From Ornithodoros turicata (Eukaryota; Arthropoda; Arachnida; Ixodida; Argasidae), in NCBI RefSeq assembly GCF_037126465.1, contig NW_026999404.1:1116001-1180000 (forward strand): DNA of 64,000 nucleotides. Reading direction: 5' to 3'. Shown here piece after piece: positions 46,011-57,697 of this stretch (position 1 is the stretch's first letter; each line of letters begins with the position of its first letter). A model generated the notes under the pieces. It searched no databases and was not told the origin of the DNA. It was given only the letters and a program-made list of their open reading frames with translations. The position numbers and the translations under genes are program-made.

Positions 46011-46836
46011 CTTGGGCTACCTGCCCGCCTGCCGTCGTCTCCTAAAAAGCTTAAGCGTTGTGCCGATGCGAATCGACCTTCCATACGCCACAAATAACAC
46101 GATAGTGTCGTCGTTTCACACCAAAATTGGTTCTAAACCAGTCAAAGTTACGAATACTGGCGCGAGACAGGCGCTCATACAAAAAAATCAACGAAACATA
46201 CCACGGAAATACCGCTGTTATTTTGAGGCGGAAGCCGCTGGCGCCACCTAGCAAAGTTGTACTTCCGCTAATGGCGGCTGCATCGTATTTTTTTTCCCCC
46301 ATTGGAAGTAAACAGTAAACTCCAGCTCCTAACCACGGCTCCCAAGTAAAGTGGGGCATAAAAAATGTCATATTAACAAAAGAAGGCAAGTGTTCAACAG
46401 AGTGAACTTCGTGAACCTGATTGCATGACTTCACTTTGTAATCATAGTTCTCTCTTTCCATATCTAAGGATAGTATCACGGATCGTGATAGTATTCACAT
46501 GTGCGAGCCGGTCACGATATCGAGATGAACTGTGTTCCAATTAAAACAAGGATTTCCAGGGATCCGGGACAATGCAGGAACCATATCTCTTGAGAAAGCA
46601 AAACGTACCATTTGGGGAAATGAATTTCATTGAGAAAACGCATGAACTAATATACGCACTTATTGCACGACGTGTATTTTTGGCGACGTTAATGTCGTTA
46701 ATAGAAACGTCCTCGTCGTTAGCATACCTCAATGAGGTTCCGAATGGTGCCTTGGAATGTGACTTTCCTTGCTGGTGATATTTGCGCAGGTTTATTAACA
46801 CCCATCATCTCATTGCATTCCAGCTCAACGAGTGCA
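46011..46836. promoter_or_regulatory. Divergent promoter region of BRMS1-family gene and MRPL22
   Basis: The two start codons are 826 bp apart on opposite strands. The region includes GCTAATGGCGGCTGC (about 46267-46281), a YY1-like core often found at bidirectional housekeeping promoters. A good acceptor, TTGCATTCCAG at 46823, 14 bases before the MRPL22 ATG, suggests MRPL22 has an upstream non-coding exon, probably near the shared promoter. Confidence 0.5.
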
Positions 46837-47490
46837 ATGTTCTCACTGTGCCGGTCGGCGCTTCAGCGTGTCGTCTTCACGCCCGCTCTGAAAACCTCTC
46901 TCAGCCCATCATTTAATCTCGTTCAAGAAACTCTGAACGCAAACTTCACGACATCACCTGTCACCTTCAAAGAACCAATTCCGACTCCTCGAAAATGGCC
47001 TTCGCAGAACAAGATAGTATACCCTCCTCAACAACCCGGGGAAACCCGACGCGAGGCCTGGGTATGCCACTATAGAAACCAGATAAAATATTCTCCAAAG
47101 AAGCTCCTCGCCCTCTCACAGTTCGTCCGCGGCATGTCTGTCGACGAGGCCATTAAGCAGCTTGAATTCATCCACAAGAAAGGTGCAAAAGTCATGATCG
47201 AAGTCTTGAAGGAAGCCCAGGAGATGGCCGTGAGGGACCACCATGTAGAATACAAGTCAAACTTGTGGGTTGCAGATTCGTTTGTGGGGAAAGGACAGTA
47301 CATAAAGGGATTGCGGAGAAATGCAAGGAGGAGGATCACAATTTTGAAGTACAGGTACTGCCACTACTTTGTGAGGCTGGTGGAAGGCAAACCACCGGAG
47401 TACATTTACAGCCCACCCAAGACTGCAGAAGATAAGCTGAAAGAGTACATGCAAGAGCTGCGTGATAGGCGCATTACCCACGGGATGTAG
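46837..47490 (+). CDS. MRPL22: Mitochondrial large ribosomal subunit protein uL22m
   Basis: The 217-residue protein matches the uL22m family (human form 206). A basic, Ser-rich N-terminus of about 45 residues looks like a mitochondrial import sequence. QNKIVYPPQQPGETRR (57-72), QIKYSPKKL (82-90), the uL22 core GMSVDEAIKQLEFIHKKGAK (99-118), EAQEMAVRDHHVEYKSNLWV (127-146) and the tail KYRYCHYFVRLVEGKPPEY (171-189) follow in order. uL22m lines the exit tunnel of the mitoribosome. I chose the ATG at 46837 because the 35 codons upstream in frame have no homology and are cut off by a splice acceptor at 46823. The coding part is a single exon although the human gene is split, so either introns were lost or this is an old retrocopy. 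Confidence 0.93.
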   Translation: MFSLCRSALQRVVFTPALKTSLSPSFNLVQETLNANFTTSPVTFKEPIPTPRKWPSQNKIVYPPQQPGETRREAWVCHYRNQIKYSPKKLLALSQFVRGMSVDEAIKQLEFIHKKGAKVMIEVLKEAQEMAVRDHHVEYKSNLWVADSFVGKGQYIKGLRRNARRRITILKYRYCHYFVRLVEGKPPEYIYSPPKTAEDKLKEYMQELRDRRITHGM

Positions 47491-47668
47491 GGCAATTTTG
47501 GAATGTAGCTTAGTAAACCAGGTTCTGCGCTTGGGTTGAGTTTATTAATTTTCGTTTGAATGACATTAGATGTATTCATACACATAGATACAATGTAGAT
47601 GAACAGATTTTTGGCACTGCCCGTACCTTCACTTTTTAATAGTTCCACACTGCATCGTTCCATTGGAG

Positions 47669-47674
47669 ATTAAA
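47669..47674 (+). terminator. Candidate MRPL22 polyadenylation signal ATTAAA
   Basis: ATTAAA lies 179 bases after the MRPL22 stop, the first common variant signal downstream. Confidence 0.45.
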
Positions 47675-49971
47675 CCTAGCATGCACTGCTGCCCAGTCCA
47701 TAGCTTAGAAAACATGGCATATGTAAGAACTAACTCACACAAAGGTCACAAGCACGTGGTGTGGATCCCCTTAGCCATATCCCCAAGAACAACATTTTTG
47801 GCAGTATTGTATCAATCGGCAAAAAAAAGCTTTCAGCTACCGCCACAGAGCATGCCCTGTTGCACTTTCAGTTCCACATGGGGTGCGATGGCAACCCCCG
47901 TACAGTGGTGTTCCTAGAAGAAGTCAGTGTATGTTACTTTGCTGCTCACATCAGCATGTTGTATACTTGATGCTGGAGCAGTTTAGTTTGGCTCATCTGC
48001 AACATGCTGTGCACATTCATGTGCTCTTGCGACACAGTTGTCTGAAATCGCCTGTCAGTAGTTCTGCAGCTCATATTTCCTTGAGTGCATTGAAAATGTT
48101 GTTCGAATATCATATTTAAAGCTAGACCACATGCTGCACGTGTTTCTTGCTCAAAATAAATTATCTTGCAACACCTCAAGGTTTGAGATGGGATAAACCA
48201 CGGGGTGCCAATTTCAGACAAGCGTGTCGCAAGCTGTACCTCAGTAGCGACACAGCTGTTAGGAGATGCGTCCTTGTTGTCATGTGCAGCATCTGTGATG
48301 TGATATCCTGTGCTTCTAGGCGTTTGAGGTTTCCCATGCTTGAGAACAGCTGCAAGGGAACAAGAAAATGCATGGGACTACAGACAGTGCAGCTTAGTAT
48401 GTGTAATCATTACTTGAGGCGATGCTGCTCTAAAAGCAGCATGCAGTAGCCACTATAAAAAAAAACTTGCAATGAACAAGGTGAACCAGGGAATGTTGAT
48501 CGACCTAGAGTTCCTACGTCGAAATCTGAACAGCATCGGCAATGCATTCGGTTTCGACTTCCTCCAACCATCCACATGGTTCTGCTCGTAGCATGCGTCC
48601 TCAAAGTGTGCCTGCGAGACGATGACTATTCTCTACGCTGGGAGACGCTTCAGAAACAAAAAATTTGGGCGCAGGCGAGCAACAAATAAGTAGCATGCAA
48701 AGGAACGCTGCAGACGTATGAGCTCTTCATTGGTTCCCATTAGACTCTCTTGATTTTTGTCATCCAGAGTTGCCGCCTCTGCTGATTTCTTGGGAAACGG
48801 TAAAATTTCCACCCTTTGTTGGAATGATTCGAGCACAGCAGGACAACAACAGCAACCAGGCATGGCATGGCACCTGAGGTCAAAATGGCCCAAGGACAGA
48901 GCATGGAGAGAGGCTAGAAGCGCTAGAAGCATGGCTGTTACCAGGATTTTTTCCAAGGAAGGGGGGGGGGGGGTAAGTGTGCCCCCCCTTCCCCTACCGC
49001 CACTTGTTCTGTAGGCGGACTGTACGGGTGGTCAGAGGTTCCCAATATGACATCTGAGAGTAAAAAGAGCGCACCATTTTCACAAGCCATCTTGGGGCTC
49101 TAGGGGGGCATGCCCCCCCCCCCCAGCACTTGCCCCCCACTGGGTAGGCCCATGGCTTTAGACCGGCAAGAGGAAAAGCTGACAAAGCGTAATGGAGGAA
49201 AGCAAAAGACTTGTACCACTTGTACGGAGCGATATCTTTTCCCAGAGTCGAAGTCTGGGGCACGTGGTCTGGACTGGAATCTTTCCAAAACGCTGGTTCT
49301 TTCAGCGACACTTTCAACCATCAACCCACCGTGCATATCAAGCCCAATCAGTGGCGTAGCCACGGGGGGGTTAGGGGGGGCTCGAGCCCCCCTACCTGCC
49401 ACGGACCGACTCACGCAAATCGTGCAAATCCGAGCAGAACGTAATATAAGGGGGGGGGGGGGGGCAGTGTGACGATCGCGAAAGTTCTTGCAGATCATGG
49501 CGTCTATGTAAGCAGCAGTCTTGAATGGTGTTCAATGTATAAGCTTTTCAAAATACTTCCAATCTCGTGACACCATCTCCTTGGTCATGGCAGCCTATAC
49601 ATGTAATCGTATTGTGGACTTCCAAATCAACTTTTTTTTTTTTTCATCCGCACTTTGCAGTGTGCACAAGTATGTATCTGTTGTCGCACACAGAATCAGC
49701 GGGGGGGGGGAGTTTTCGTATCGACCCCCCCCCCCCCCTTTACCTTGGCGGTCTGGCTATTTGAGCCCAATGCATCAATGGCGTCAAGGAAAGCTACAAA
49801 ACCCGTAGGAAATCCATAGGAAAAGCTAAAAAGCGAAACTGACTAAACGCTGAAATACCGCACGCATATTTATGCGTATTTTGGGGACAGTCCGCTTGCG
49901 TTTGGGTATCCAATCCAATCCAAGTAGTGTTTTTTTTTGTTTTCTTTATTTCCACCGGGCTTCGTCGCTTC
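47675..49971. other. Gene-free stretch with G/C-run MITE remnants
   Basis: No gene recognised. Poly-G and poly-C runs (48961-48972, 49117-49124, 49451-49464, 49700-49709, 49725-49738) mark decayed elements. One contains AGTGGCGTAGCCACGGGGGGG (about 49350), an end type common in small DNA elements. Confidence 0.45.
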
Positions 49972-50764
49972 ACAAGACGCTAAAACCTGACGGGTATCAT
50001 TGCCGCGTTACTCCATCCCTTCATGCTTCCGCGTCAAAACGTAGTCCCTAATACTCATTGGCTGGTGTATGTGAGTGCTGTGTCAAGATGTGTGTACTGT
50101 TTTGCTGCGCGAGAAAAAGGAAGCCGTGATTTTACTTCCTCTACTTGCTGAGGTTTTAAGCGTCGACGGATAACATTACAAGGGAAAATGTCGAGCGGTG
50201 GTTATGATAGCTTGAGAAATGATACCGTCAGGTTATGAGAAGATCGGGACGTGATTGAACAGAAATGATACCGTCAGGTTATAAGAAGATCGGGAAGCGA
50301 TTGAACAGAAATGATACCCGTCGTATGTTATAAGAAGATAGGTAGGCGATTGAACAGAAATGATATCCGTCAGGTTACATGAAGATGGGAAGGCGATTGA
50401 ACCGAAATGATACCCGTCACGTTTTAAGCGTCGACGGAATTTACAAGCGAAAATGTCGGGCTGTTATGATAACTTGAGAAATGATACCGTCAGGTTATAA
50501 GAAGATCGGGAAGCGATTGCACAGAAATGATACCCGTCAGGTTATAAGTAGATAGGTAGACGATTGAACAGAAATGATACCAGTCAGGTTATAAGATAGG
50601 TAGGCGATTGAACAGAAATAATACCCGTCACGTTTTAAGCGTCGACGGAATTTACAAGGGAAAATGTCGGGCTGTGGTTTCGATAACTTGAGAAATGGTA
50701 CCGTCAGGTTATAAGAAGATCGGGAAGCGATTGCACAGAAATGATACCCGTCAGGTTATAAGAA

Positions 50765-50917
50765 CCCAAGCAGCACAATGTACCGAAAGTCGAGTGCAAT
50801 AGGGGTGGACGGTATGTGTCTTATCAATGTTCTTTAGTTTCATCAGTCTGTTCAAGGCCTTCCACCTACCCGTCCACCCCTATTGCACTCGACTTTCAGT
50901 ACATTTTGCTGCTTGGG
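50765..50917. mobile_element. CCCAAGCAGCA MITE in left arm
   Basis: Ends CCCAAGCAGCACAATGTAC and GTACATTTTGCTGCTTGGG with further inner pairing (AGTCGAGTGCAATAGGGGTGG). It interrupts the repeat unit TATAAGAAGATCGGG, duplicating AA at the insertion point. Confidence 0.88.
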
Positions 50918-50963
50918 AAGATCGGGAAGCGATTGCACAGAAATGATACCCGTCAGGTTATAA

Positions 50964-51775
50964 GATAGGTGGAGATTGAACAGAAATGATAGCCGTCAGG
51001 TTATAAGATGGGAAGGCGATTGAACAGAAATGATACCCGTCATGTTATAAGATAGGTGGCGATTGAACAGAAATGATAGCCGTCAGGTTATAAGATGGGA
51101 AGGCGATTGAACAGAAATGATACCCGTCAGGTTATAAGATAGGTGGCGATTGAACAGAAATGATAGCCGTCAGGTTATAAGATGGGAAGGCGATTGAACA
51201 GAAATGATACCCGTCAGGTTATAAGATAGGTGGCGATTGAACAGAAATGATAGCCGTCAGGTTATAAGATGGGAAGGCGATTGAACAGAAATGATACCCG
51301 TCATGTTATAAGATAGGTGGCGATTGAACAGAAATGATAGCCGTCAGGTTATAAGATGGGAAGGCGATTGAACAGAAATGATACCCGTCATGTTATAAGA
51401 TAGGTGGCGATTGAACAGAAATGATAGCCGTCAGGTTATAAGATGGGAAGGCGATTGAACAGAAATGATACCCGTCATGTTATAAGATAGGTGGCGATTG
51501 AACAGAAATGATAGCCGTCAGGTTATAAGATGGGAAGGCGATTGAACAGAAATGATACCCGTCATGTTATAAGATAGGTGGCGATTGAACAGAAATGATA
51601 GCCGTCAGGTTATAAGATGGGAAGGCGATTGAACAGAAATGATACCCGTCATGTTATAAGATAGGTGGCGATTGAACAGAAATGATAGCCGTCAGGTTAT
51701 AAGATGGGAAGGCGATTGAACAGAAATGATACCCGTCAGGTTATAAGATGGGAAGGCGATTGAATAGAAATACGA
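50964..51775 (+). repeat. 87 bp dimer tandem array (left arm)
   Basis: The string GATGGGAAGGCGATTGAAC recurs at 51007, 51094, 51181, 51268, 51355, 51442, 51529, 51616 and 51703, exactly 87 bp apart. Each dimer contains one GATACCCGTCA and one GATAGCCGTCA half. Copies are almost identical. Confidence 0.95.
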
Positions 51776-52329
51776 TACCCGTCACGTTTTAAGCGACGAC
51801 GGAATTTACAAAGGAAAATGTCCGGCTGTGGACAGATCGAGTCGATCGATAACTCGAAAAGGAGATACCGTCAGAAGAAAAAAATACGAACCTGAGTTGC
51901 ATTTTGTTGCCCCCTCTCTGTTTGTAGTTCCAGTAACTGATCGGGCTTGAGTTATGTTTTATTGCTAACGTCATCCTGGGTCTTTCTACACTCGCAGAAC
52001 GCGAGCCATTGTGGCAGATATTTGGTGGCCCTGAAAAGGACCGTATTTTCTTTTTTTCTTCTGTTGCATTCTTCCTCTTAGTGTGCTCGGAAGGCGCCGC
52101 AAATTCCCTTTCCATGGCCACAAGTAAGCTTCCTTGCGCCGGTTTTGCCGCAAGTTGCACAACGTGTGCACCTGAGGATCCTGAGCATCAGGTGCGTTGG
52201 CGCAGGTGTCAATGGGGTACCCCTATCGCACCTATCGTAAGTCGCAGGGTACCTACCAGTCGGATACCTATCGTAAGTCGCAGATGAAGATATGCAGCTC
52301 ATAATTCTCTTCACTGGAAGATTAAAGAA

Positions 52330-52645
52330 AGCATACCCCATGGCCACAAGGCAGATGAACAGCATGTTGAGAGTGCTCCTGACGGAATTCCGGATGATGT
52401 AGTTGATGCTGACGTTTCTCGCCTTAAGTTTTATTTCACCGATGAGGGATGGCAGTGTGTCATGCAAGTGTTGGACGCCAAGCGGAAACACTGGGCTTGC
52501 AACTCTTGATCCTCAATGATCCAATGTGACTCATGTGAGAAATACCATTAGAAGTACCATACCAAGGTACCATTACGGATGCGCTCTTATCAAACGGGCT
52601 CCTTGGTCTAACTGGCATTGCGATGCTTGCCTGGGTAAAAACCCA
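52330..52645 (+). pseudogene. Broken PHD-finger coding relic inside the foldback element
   Basis: The plus strand reads, with interruptions, HWACNS then a stop where a Cys is expected, MIQCDSCEKYH, a stop where Trp is expected, and after a frameshift WSNWHCDACLG. The C-x2-C / C-x2-C / H-x2-C / W-x-C-x2-C order is that of a C4HC3 PHD finger, a chromatin-reading zinc domain. Upstream coding-looking sequence (about 52340-52490, ending DEGWQCVMQVLDAKRK) is in the same frame. Two stops, a lost Cys and a frameshift make it inactive. It could be a captured host gene piece or the remains of the element's own protein. Confidence 0.6.
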
Positions 52646-52934
52646 CATAACTTAACATAATTTAACTGCTGTTGGCTTTGTATATTTGTGATTGTATTCC
52701 TTTTATACTGACCGTTCACATGAGTTACATTGTGAACATATGTTGTCCCACCTCAGGCGTATGCACTGTTACAAGTGTTTCTTGAAACAATTTAGCACCA
52801 CTTTGTACAGAGTAGTTCCAAGTGACAATTGCTTCATGAACCACTTGTAAATGTCATATGAGACTTGCTTGCAACGTTAGCTGTACTTTGTAGGTTATGT
52901 AAGTATGGCTCATCGACCACGGTCAACATCAAAT

Positions 52935-53235
52935 GGGACTTAGTGCTGGTGCTGGCAGGGCTTCGGGCTCTTGCAGTAGAGCACCTCACCCTCTCTTTTG
53001 GCCTTTGCCCATGTGTCGCTCATTGTATTTAGTACTGTGCAAATAAATGTGCTAATGCCTCTCTTATGCATCCTTGTACTGTTCCCTTGTCGACATTATA
53101 CCCAAGAGGAGTTAGTGCTGGCGGGTCTTCGGGCTCTTGCAATAGAGTACCTCACCCTCTCTTTTGGCCTTTGCCCAAGTGCCGCTCCCTGTATTTAGTA
53201 CTGTGCAAATAGATATGCTAATGTCTCACTCTTGT
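52935..53235 (+). repeat. Imperfect duplication of about 120 bp in the foldback interior
   Basis: CTTCGGGCTCTTGCA...CACCTCACCCTCTCTTTTGGCC...TTTAGTACTGTGCAAATA occurs twice, starting at about 52960 and 53130. Both copies end in AATAAA- or AATAGA-like sequence, resembling a duplicated 3'UTR. Confidence 0.75.
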
Positions 53236-54376
53236 CCTGTATCAGTCGTGTAAATAAATATGTACGCTAATGTTCTCTTTTTTATATTTATTGCATGTAT
53301 GTAAATATATTTGTAATGATTGCATGAAAATGGGTGTGAGAGCTGTAGGGGAAACCTACAAATTGCAATTGTGTGACTGTTGAAGCGATGTGTATGCACA
53401 AATTCTTTTCCCATCGTTTCAGAAATCAATGACCGGTTCGTGCCTTTGTTGGAAGCCTCCACGGATCTTGACGGGCACAAATGTGCAACGTCAGTGTCTT
53501 ACAAAGTAAAGCTCCCTGATGGAGGCAGTACATTCCACTCATGACCGAAGGCAGTCAGGGCTTAGAGTCATGCTGCATAGTCTCACCCATTTCATAATGA
53601 TGAAAGGCCTATGATGAAAGGCATTACGTACACTACATGTGGCGAGAATGTTTGTCTGAGGCAAAAAAAAAAACAAAAAAACTTGCAGCATGAAAGCAGC
53701 AATTCCAGCTTTGAGTGTAAATGCCATTTTCACTTTTGAAAGCTACTAAATATGGCATATGGATTTTGTTCGATAAAAGATGTGCAACATGCAAGGCTTA
53801 TTGCCCTCGAGGTTTTACTGCTTCATCCATAAAAAGTGCAACTATTGCAGAGTTATAGTACTTGCTGCTGCAGTCAACTAAAGGAAAATAGCACCACAGG
53901 ATTCAACTGTTATAGATTAATGTGATACTTTATTGTTCAGAACGATATGCATGTAGAAAGAGAAAACAAACCCAAAAATGTCCAATTATGTCATCTTCAG
54001 TGCCATTACCTTTCTGCACAGTGCCATAAGTATAACAACTCCTTTTCCAAGTTCCGTTGTGAATGCCTTTTACAGTCATGTGTTGTACTCCCACCAGTAG
54101 TTGCACCTAGAAATGAGATTTGTCAGTTTAATTGTAATACAGTCAAGGCACATATGGCACGAATGGGATACAAAGTTCTTTTTTAACAAAACAGAGACAC
54201 AAACTGCATATAATCACACATGCAAAAAAGGAAGATGGCTGGGTAATACAGCACTAAAATTCTTGGCACAAGCAATGGTAGACACTGATGAGGGAAGACA
54301 ATTCCCACTTAATGTAGCATGAATAACAAATGAGTTTTTAGACATTTAAACAGACGATTCACTGAATAGTCACGTG
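53236..54376. other. Foldback element interior, no gene recognised
   Basis: AT-rich sequence with short frames on both strands and no domain that I recognise. Confidence 0.45.
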
Positions 54377-57030
54377 TCAACCACGCTGCTCGACATTTTC
54401 CCTTGTAAATTCCGTCGACGCTTAAAACCTGACGGGTATCATTTCTCAAGTTATCTAACCACCGCTCGACATTTTCCCTTGTAAATTCCGTCGACGCTTA
54501 AAACCTGACGGGTATCATTTCTCAAGTTATCTAACCACCGCTCGACATTTTCCATTGTAAATTCCGTCGACGCTTAAAACCTGACGGGTATCATTTCTCA
54601 AGTTATCTAACCACCGCTCGACATTTTCCCTTGTAAATTCCGTCGACGCTTAAAACCTGACGGGTATCATTTCTCAAGTTATCTAACCACCGCTCGACAT
54701 TTTCCATTGTAAATTCCGTCGACGCTTAAAACCTGACGGGTATCATTTCTGTTCAATCACCTCCCGATCTTCTTATAACCTGACGGTATCATTTCTCAAG
54801 TTATCGTAACCACCGCTCGACATTTTCCCTTGTAAATTCCGTCGACGCTTAAAACCTGACGGGTATCATTTCTCAAGTTATCTAACCACCGCTCGACATT
54901 TTCCCTTGTAAATTCCGTCGACGCTTAAAACCTGACGGGTATCATTTCTCAAGTTATCTAACCACCGCTCGACATTTTCCCTTGTAAATTCCGTCGACGC
55001 TTAAAACCTGACGGGTATCATTTCTCAAGTTATCTAACCACCGCTCGACATTTTCCCTTGTAAATTCCGTCGACGCTTAAAACCTGACGGGTATCATTTC
55101 TCAAGTTATCTAACCACCGCTCGACATTTTCCCTTGTAAATTCCGTCGACGCTTAAAACCTGACGGGTATCATTTCTCAAGTTATCTAACCACCGCTCGA
55201 CATTTTCCCTTGTAAATTCCGTCGACGCTTAAAACCTGACGGGTATCATTTCTCAAGTTATCTAACCACCGCTCGACATTTTCCCTTGTAAATTCCGTCG
55301 ACGCTTAAAACCTGACGGGTATCATTTCTCAAGTTATCTAACCACCGCTCGACATTTTCCCTTGTAAATTCCGTCGACGCTTAAAACCTGACGGGTATCA
55401 TTTCTCAAGTTATCTAACCACCGCTCGACATTTTCCATTGTAAATTCCGTCGACGCTTAAAACCTGACGGGTATCATTTCTGTTCAATCACGTCCCGATC
55501 TTCTTATAACCTGACGGTATCATTTCTCAAGTTATCGTAACCACCGCTCGACATTTTCCCTTGTAAATTCCGTCGACGCTTAAAACCTGACGGGTATCAT
55601 TTCTGTTCAATCACGTCCCGATCTTCTTAGAACCTGACGGTATCATTTCTCAAGTTATCGTAACCACCGCTCGACATTTTCCCTTGTAAATTCCGTCGAC
55701 GCTTAAAACCTGACGGGTATCATTTCTCAAGTTATCTAACCACCGCTCGACATTTTCCCTTGTAAATTCCGTCGACGCTTAAAACCTGACGGGTATCATT
55801 TCTCAAGTTATCTAACCACCGCTCGACATTTTCCATTGTAAATTCCGTCGACGCTTAAAACCTGACGGGTATCATTTCTGTTCAATCACGTCCCGATCTT
55901 CTTATAACCTGACGGTATCATTTCTCAAGTTATCGTAACCACCGCTCGACATTTTCCCTTGTAAATTCCGTCGACGCTTAAAACCTGACGGGTATCATTT
56001 CTGTTCAATCACGTCCCGATCTTCTTAGAACCTGACGGTATCATTTCTCAAGTTATCGTAACCACCGCTCGACATTTTCCCTTGTAAATTCCGTCGACGC
56101 TTAAAACCTGACGGGTATCATTTCTCAAGTTATCGTAACCACCGCTCGACATTTTCCATTGTAAATTCTGTCGACGCTTAAAACCTGACGGGTATCATTT
56201 CTGTTCAATCACGTCCCGATCTTCTTATAACCTGACGGTATCATTTCTCAAGTTATCGTAACCACCGCTCGACATTTTCCCTTGTAAATTCCGTCGACGC
56301 TTAAAACCTGACAGGTATCATTTCTCAAGTTATCGTAACCACCGCTCGACATTTTCCATTGTAAATTCTGTCGACGCTTAAAACCTGACGGGTATCATTT
56401 CTGTTCAATCACGTCCCGATCTTCTTAGAACCTAACGGTATCATTTCTCAAGTTATCGTAACCACCGCTCGACATTTTCCCTTGTAAATTCCGTCGACGC
56501 TTAAAACCTGACGGGTATCATTTCTTAAGTTATCGTAACCACCGCTCGACATTTTCCATTGTAAATTCTGTCGACGCTTAAAACCTGACGGGTATCATTT
56601 CTGTTCAATCACGTCCCGATCTTCTTATAACCTGACGGTATCATTTCTCAAGTTATCGTAACCACCGCTCGACATTTTCCCTTGTAAATTCTGTCGACGC
56701 TTAAAACCTGACGGGTATCATTTCTGTTCAATCACGTCCCGATCTTCTTATAACCTGACGGTATCATTTCTCAAGTTATCGTAACCACCGCTCGATATTT
56801 TCCCTTGTAAATTCTGTCTACGCTTAAAACCTGACGGGTATCATTTCTGTTCAATCACGTCCCGATCTTCTTATAACCTGACGGTATCATTTCTCAAGTT
56901 ATCGTAACCACCGCTCGACATTTTCCCTTGTACATTCCGTCGACGCTTAAAACCTGACGGGTATCATTTCTGTTCAATCACGTCCCGATCTTCTTATAAC
57001 CTGACGGTATCATTTCTCAAGTTATCGTAA
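54377..57030 (-). repeat. 76 bp tandem array (inner right side of the foldback element)
   Basis: CTCGACATTTTCCCTTGTAA recurs every 76 bp from 54465, 54541 and 54617 onward. Some units are longer variants, in which TCTGTTCAATCACGTCCCGA plus about 30 bp is inserted. The unit corresponds to the reverse complement of the TTTTAAGCGTCGACGGAATT blocks of the left arm, but it is far more amplified here (about 30 units). Confidence 0.93.
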
Positions 57031-57697
57031 CCATCACTCGACATTTTACTTTGTAAATTCCGTCGACGCTTAAAACTTGACAGGTATCATTTCTGTTCAA
57101 TCGCTTCCCGAACTTCCGCTTAACTTGAACACGAAAAGTCAAAAGATTGCCTACCTGCACGCGACAAGATCCGAGAAATAAAGACCACACTACACAACAC
57201 GCCGGAACACCGACGCACCGACGCCATGGACCAGTCGAGTGAGAATTGTAAACTTGCGCAAACCAGGGAACTACATCCGCACCTAACGCGTAGGAGCACG
57301 TATGTGCACCCAAATGATACCCGTCGGGTTTTAGCGCCTTCCCACTACACAACACGCCGGAACACCGACGCACCGACGCCATGGACCAGTCGAGTGAGAA
57401 TTGTAAACTTGCGCAAACCAGGGAACTACATCCGCACCTAACGCGTAGGAGCACGTATGTGCACCCAAATGATACCCGTCAGGTTTTAGCGCCTTCCTGT
57501 GTAGTGTGGTCTTTATTTCTCGGATCTTGTCGCGTGCAGGTAGGCAATCTTTTGACTTTTCGTGTTCAAGTTAAGCGGAAGTTCGGGAAGCGATTGAACA
57601 GAAATGATACCTGTCAAGTTTTAAGCGTCGACGGAATTTACAAAGTAAAATGTCGAGTGATGGTTACGATAACTTGAGAAATGATACCGTCAGGTTA
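57031..57697. repeat. About 660 bp internal palindrome with a tandem duplication at its centre
   Basis: The left half (from ACCATCACTCGACATTTTAC through CTACCTGCACGCGACAAGAT) is matched by its complement on the right half. The centre holds two copies of a 155 bp unit (57188-57342 and 57343-57497), each ending AATGATACCCGTC(G/A)GGTTTTAGCGCC, very like the outer terminus of the whole element. Mirrored frames on both strands encode the same peptide and are not genes. Confidence 0.88.

Larger units (their letters stand above)
49972..51830 (+). repeat. Left inverted terminal arm of the foldback element
   Basis: In order: a 240 bp unique outer block, then units combining GAAATGATACCCGTCAGGTT, TATAAGAAGATCGGGAAGCG and TTTTAAGCGTCGACGGAATT. 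A 153 bp MITE follows at 50765-50917, and then an 87 bp dimer array. It is the mirror of 57698-59104. Confidence 0.9.

Noticed and set aside
49340..49472. Frame with Gly-rich and Pro-rich peptides
   Set aside because: Produced by poly-G/poly-C runs of a decayed element.
50964..57030. CRISPR-like regular repeats
   Set aside because: Units are contiguous tandem repeats without unique spacers, and the DNA is eukaryotic.
57017..57677. Matching frames on both strands encoding the same peptide
   Set aside because: They are mirror images produced by the palindrome, not independent genes.
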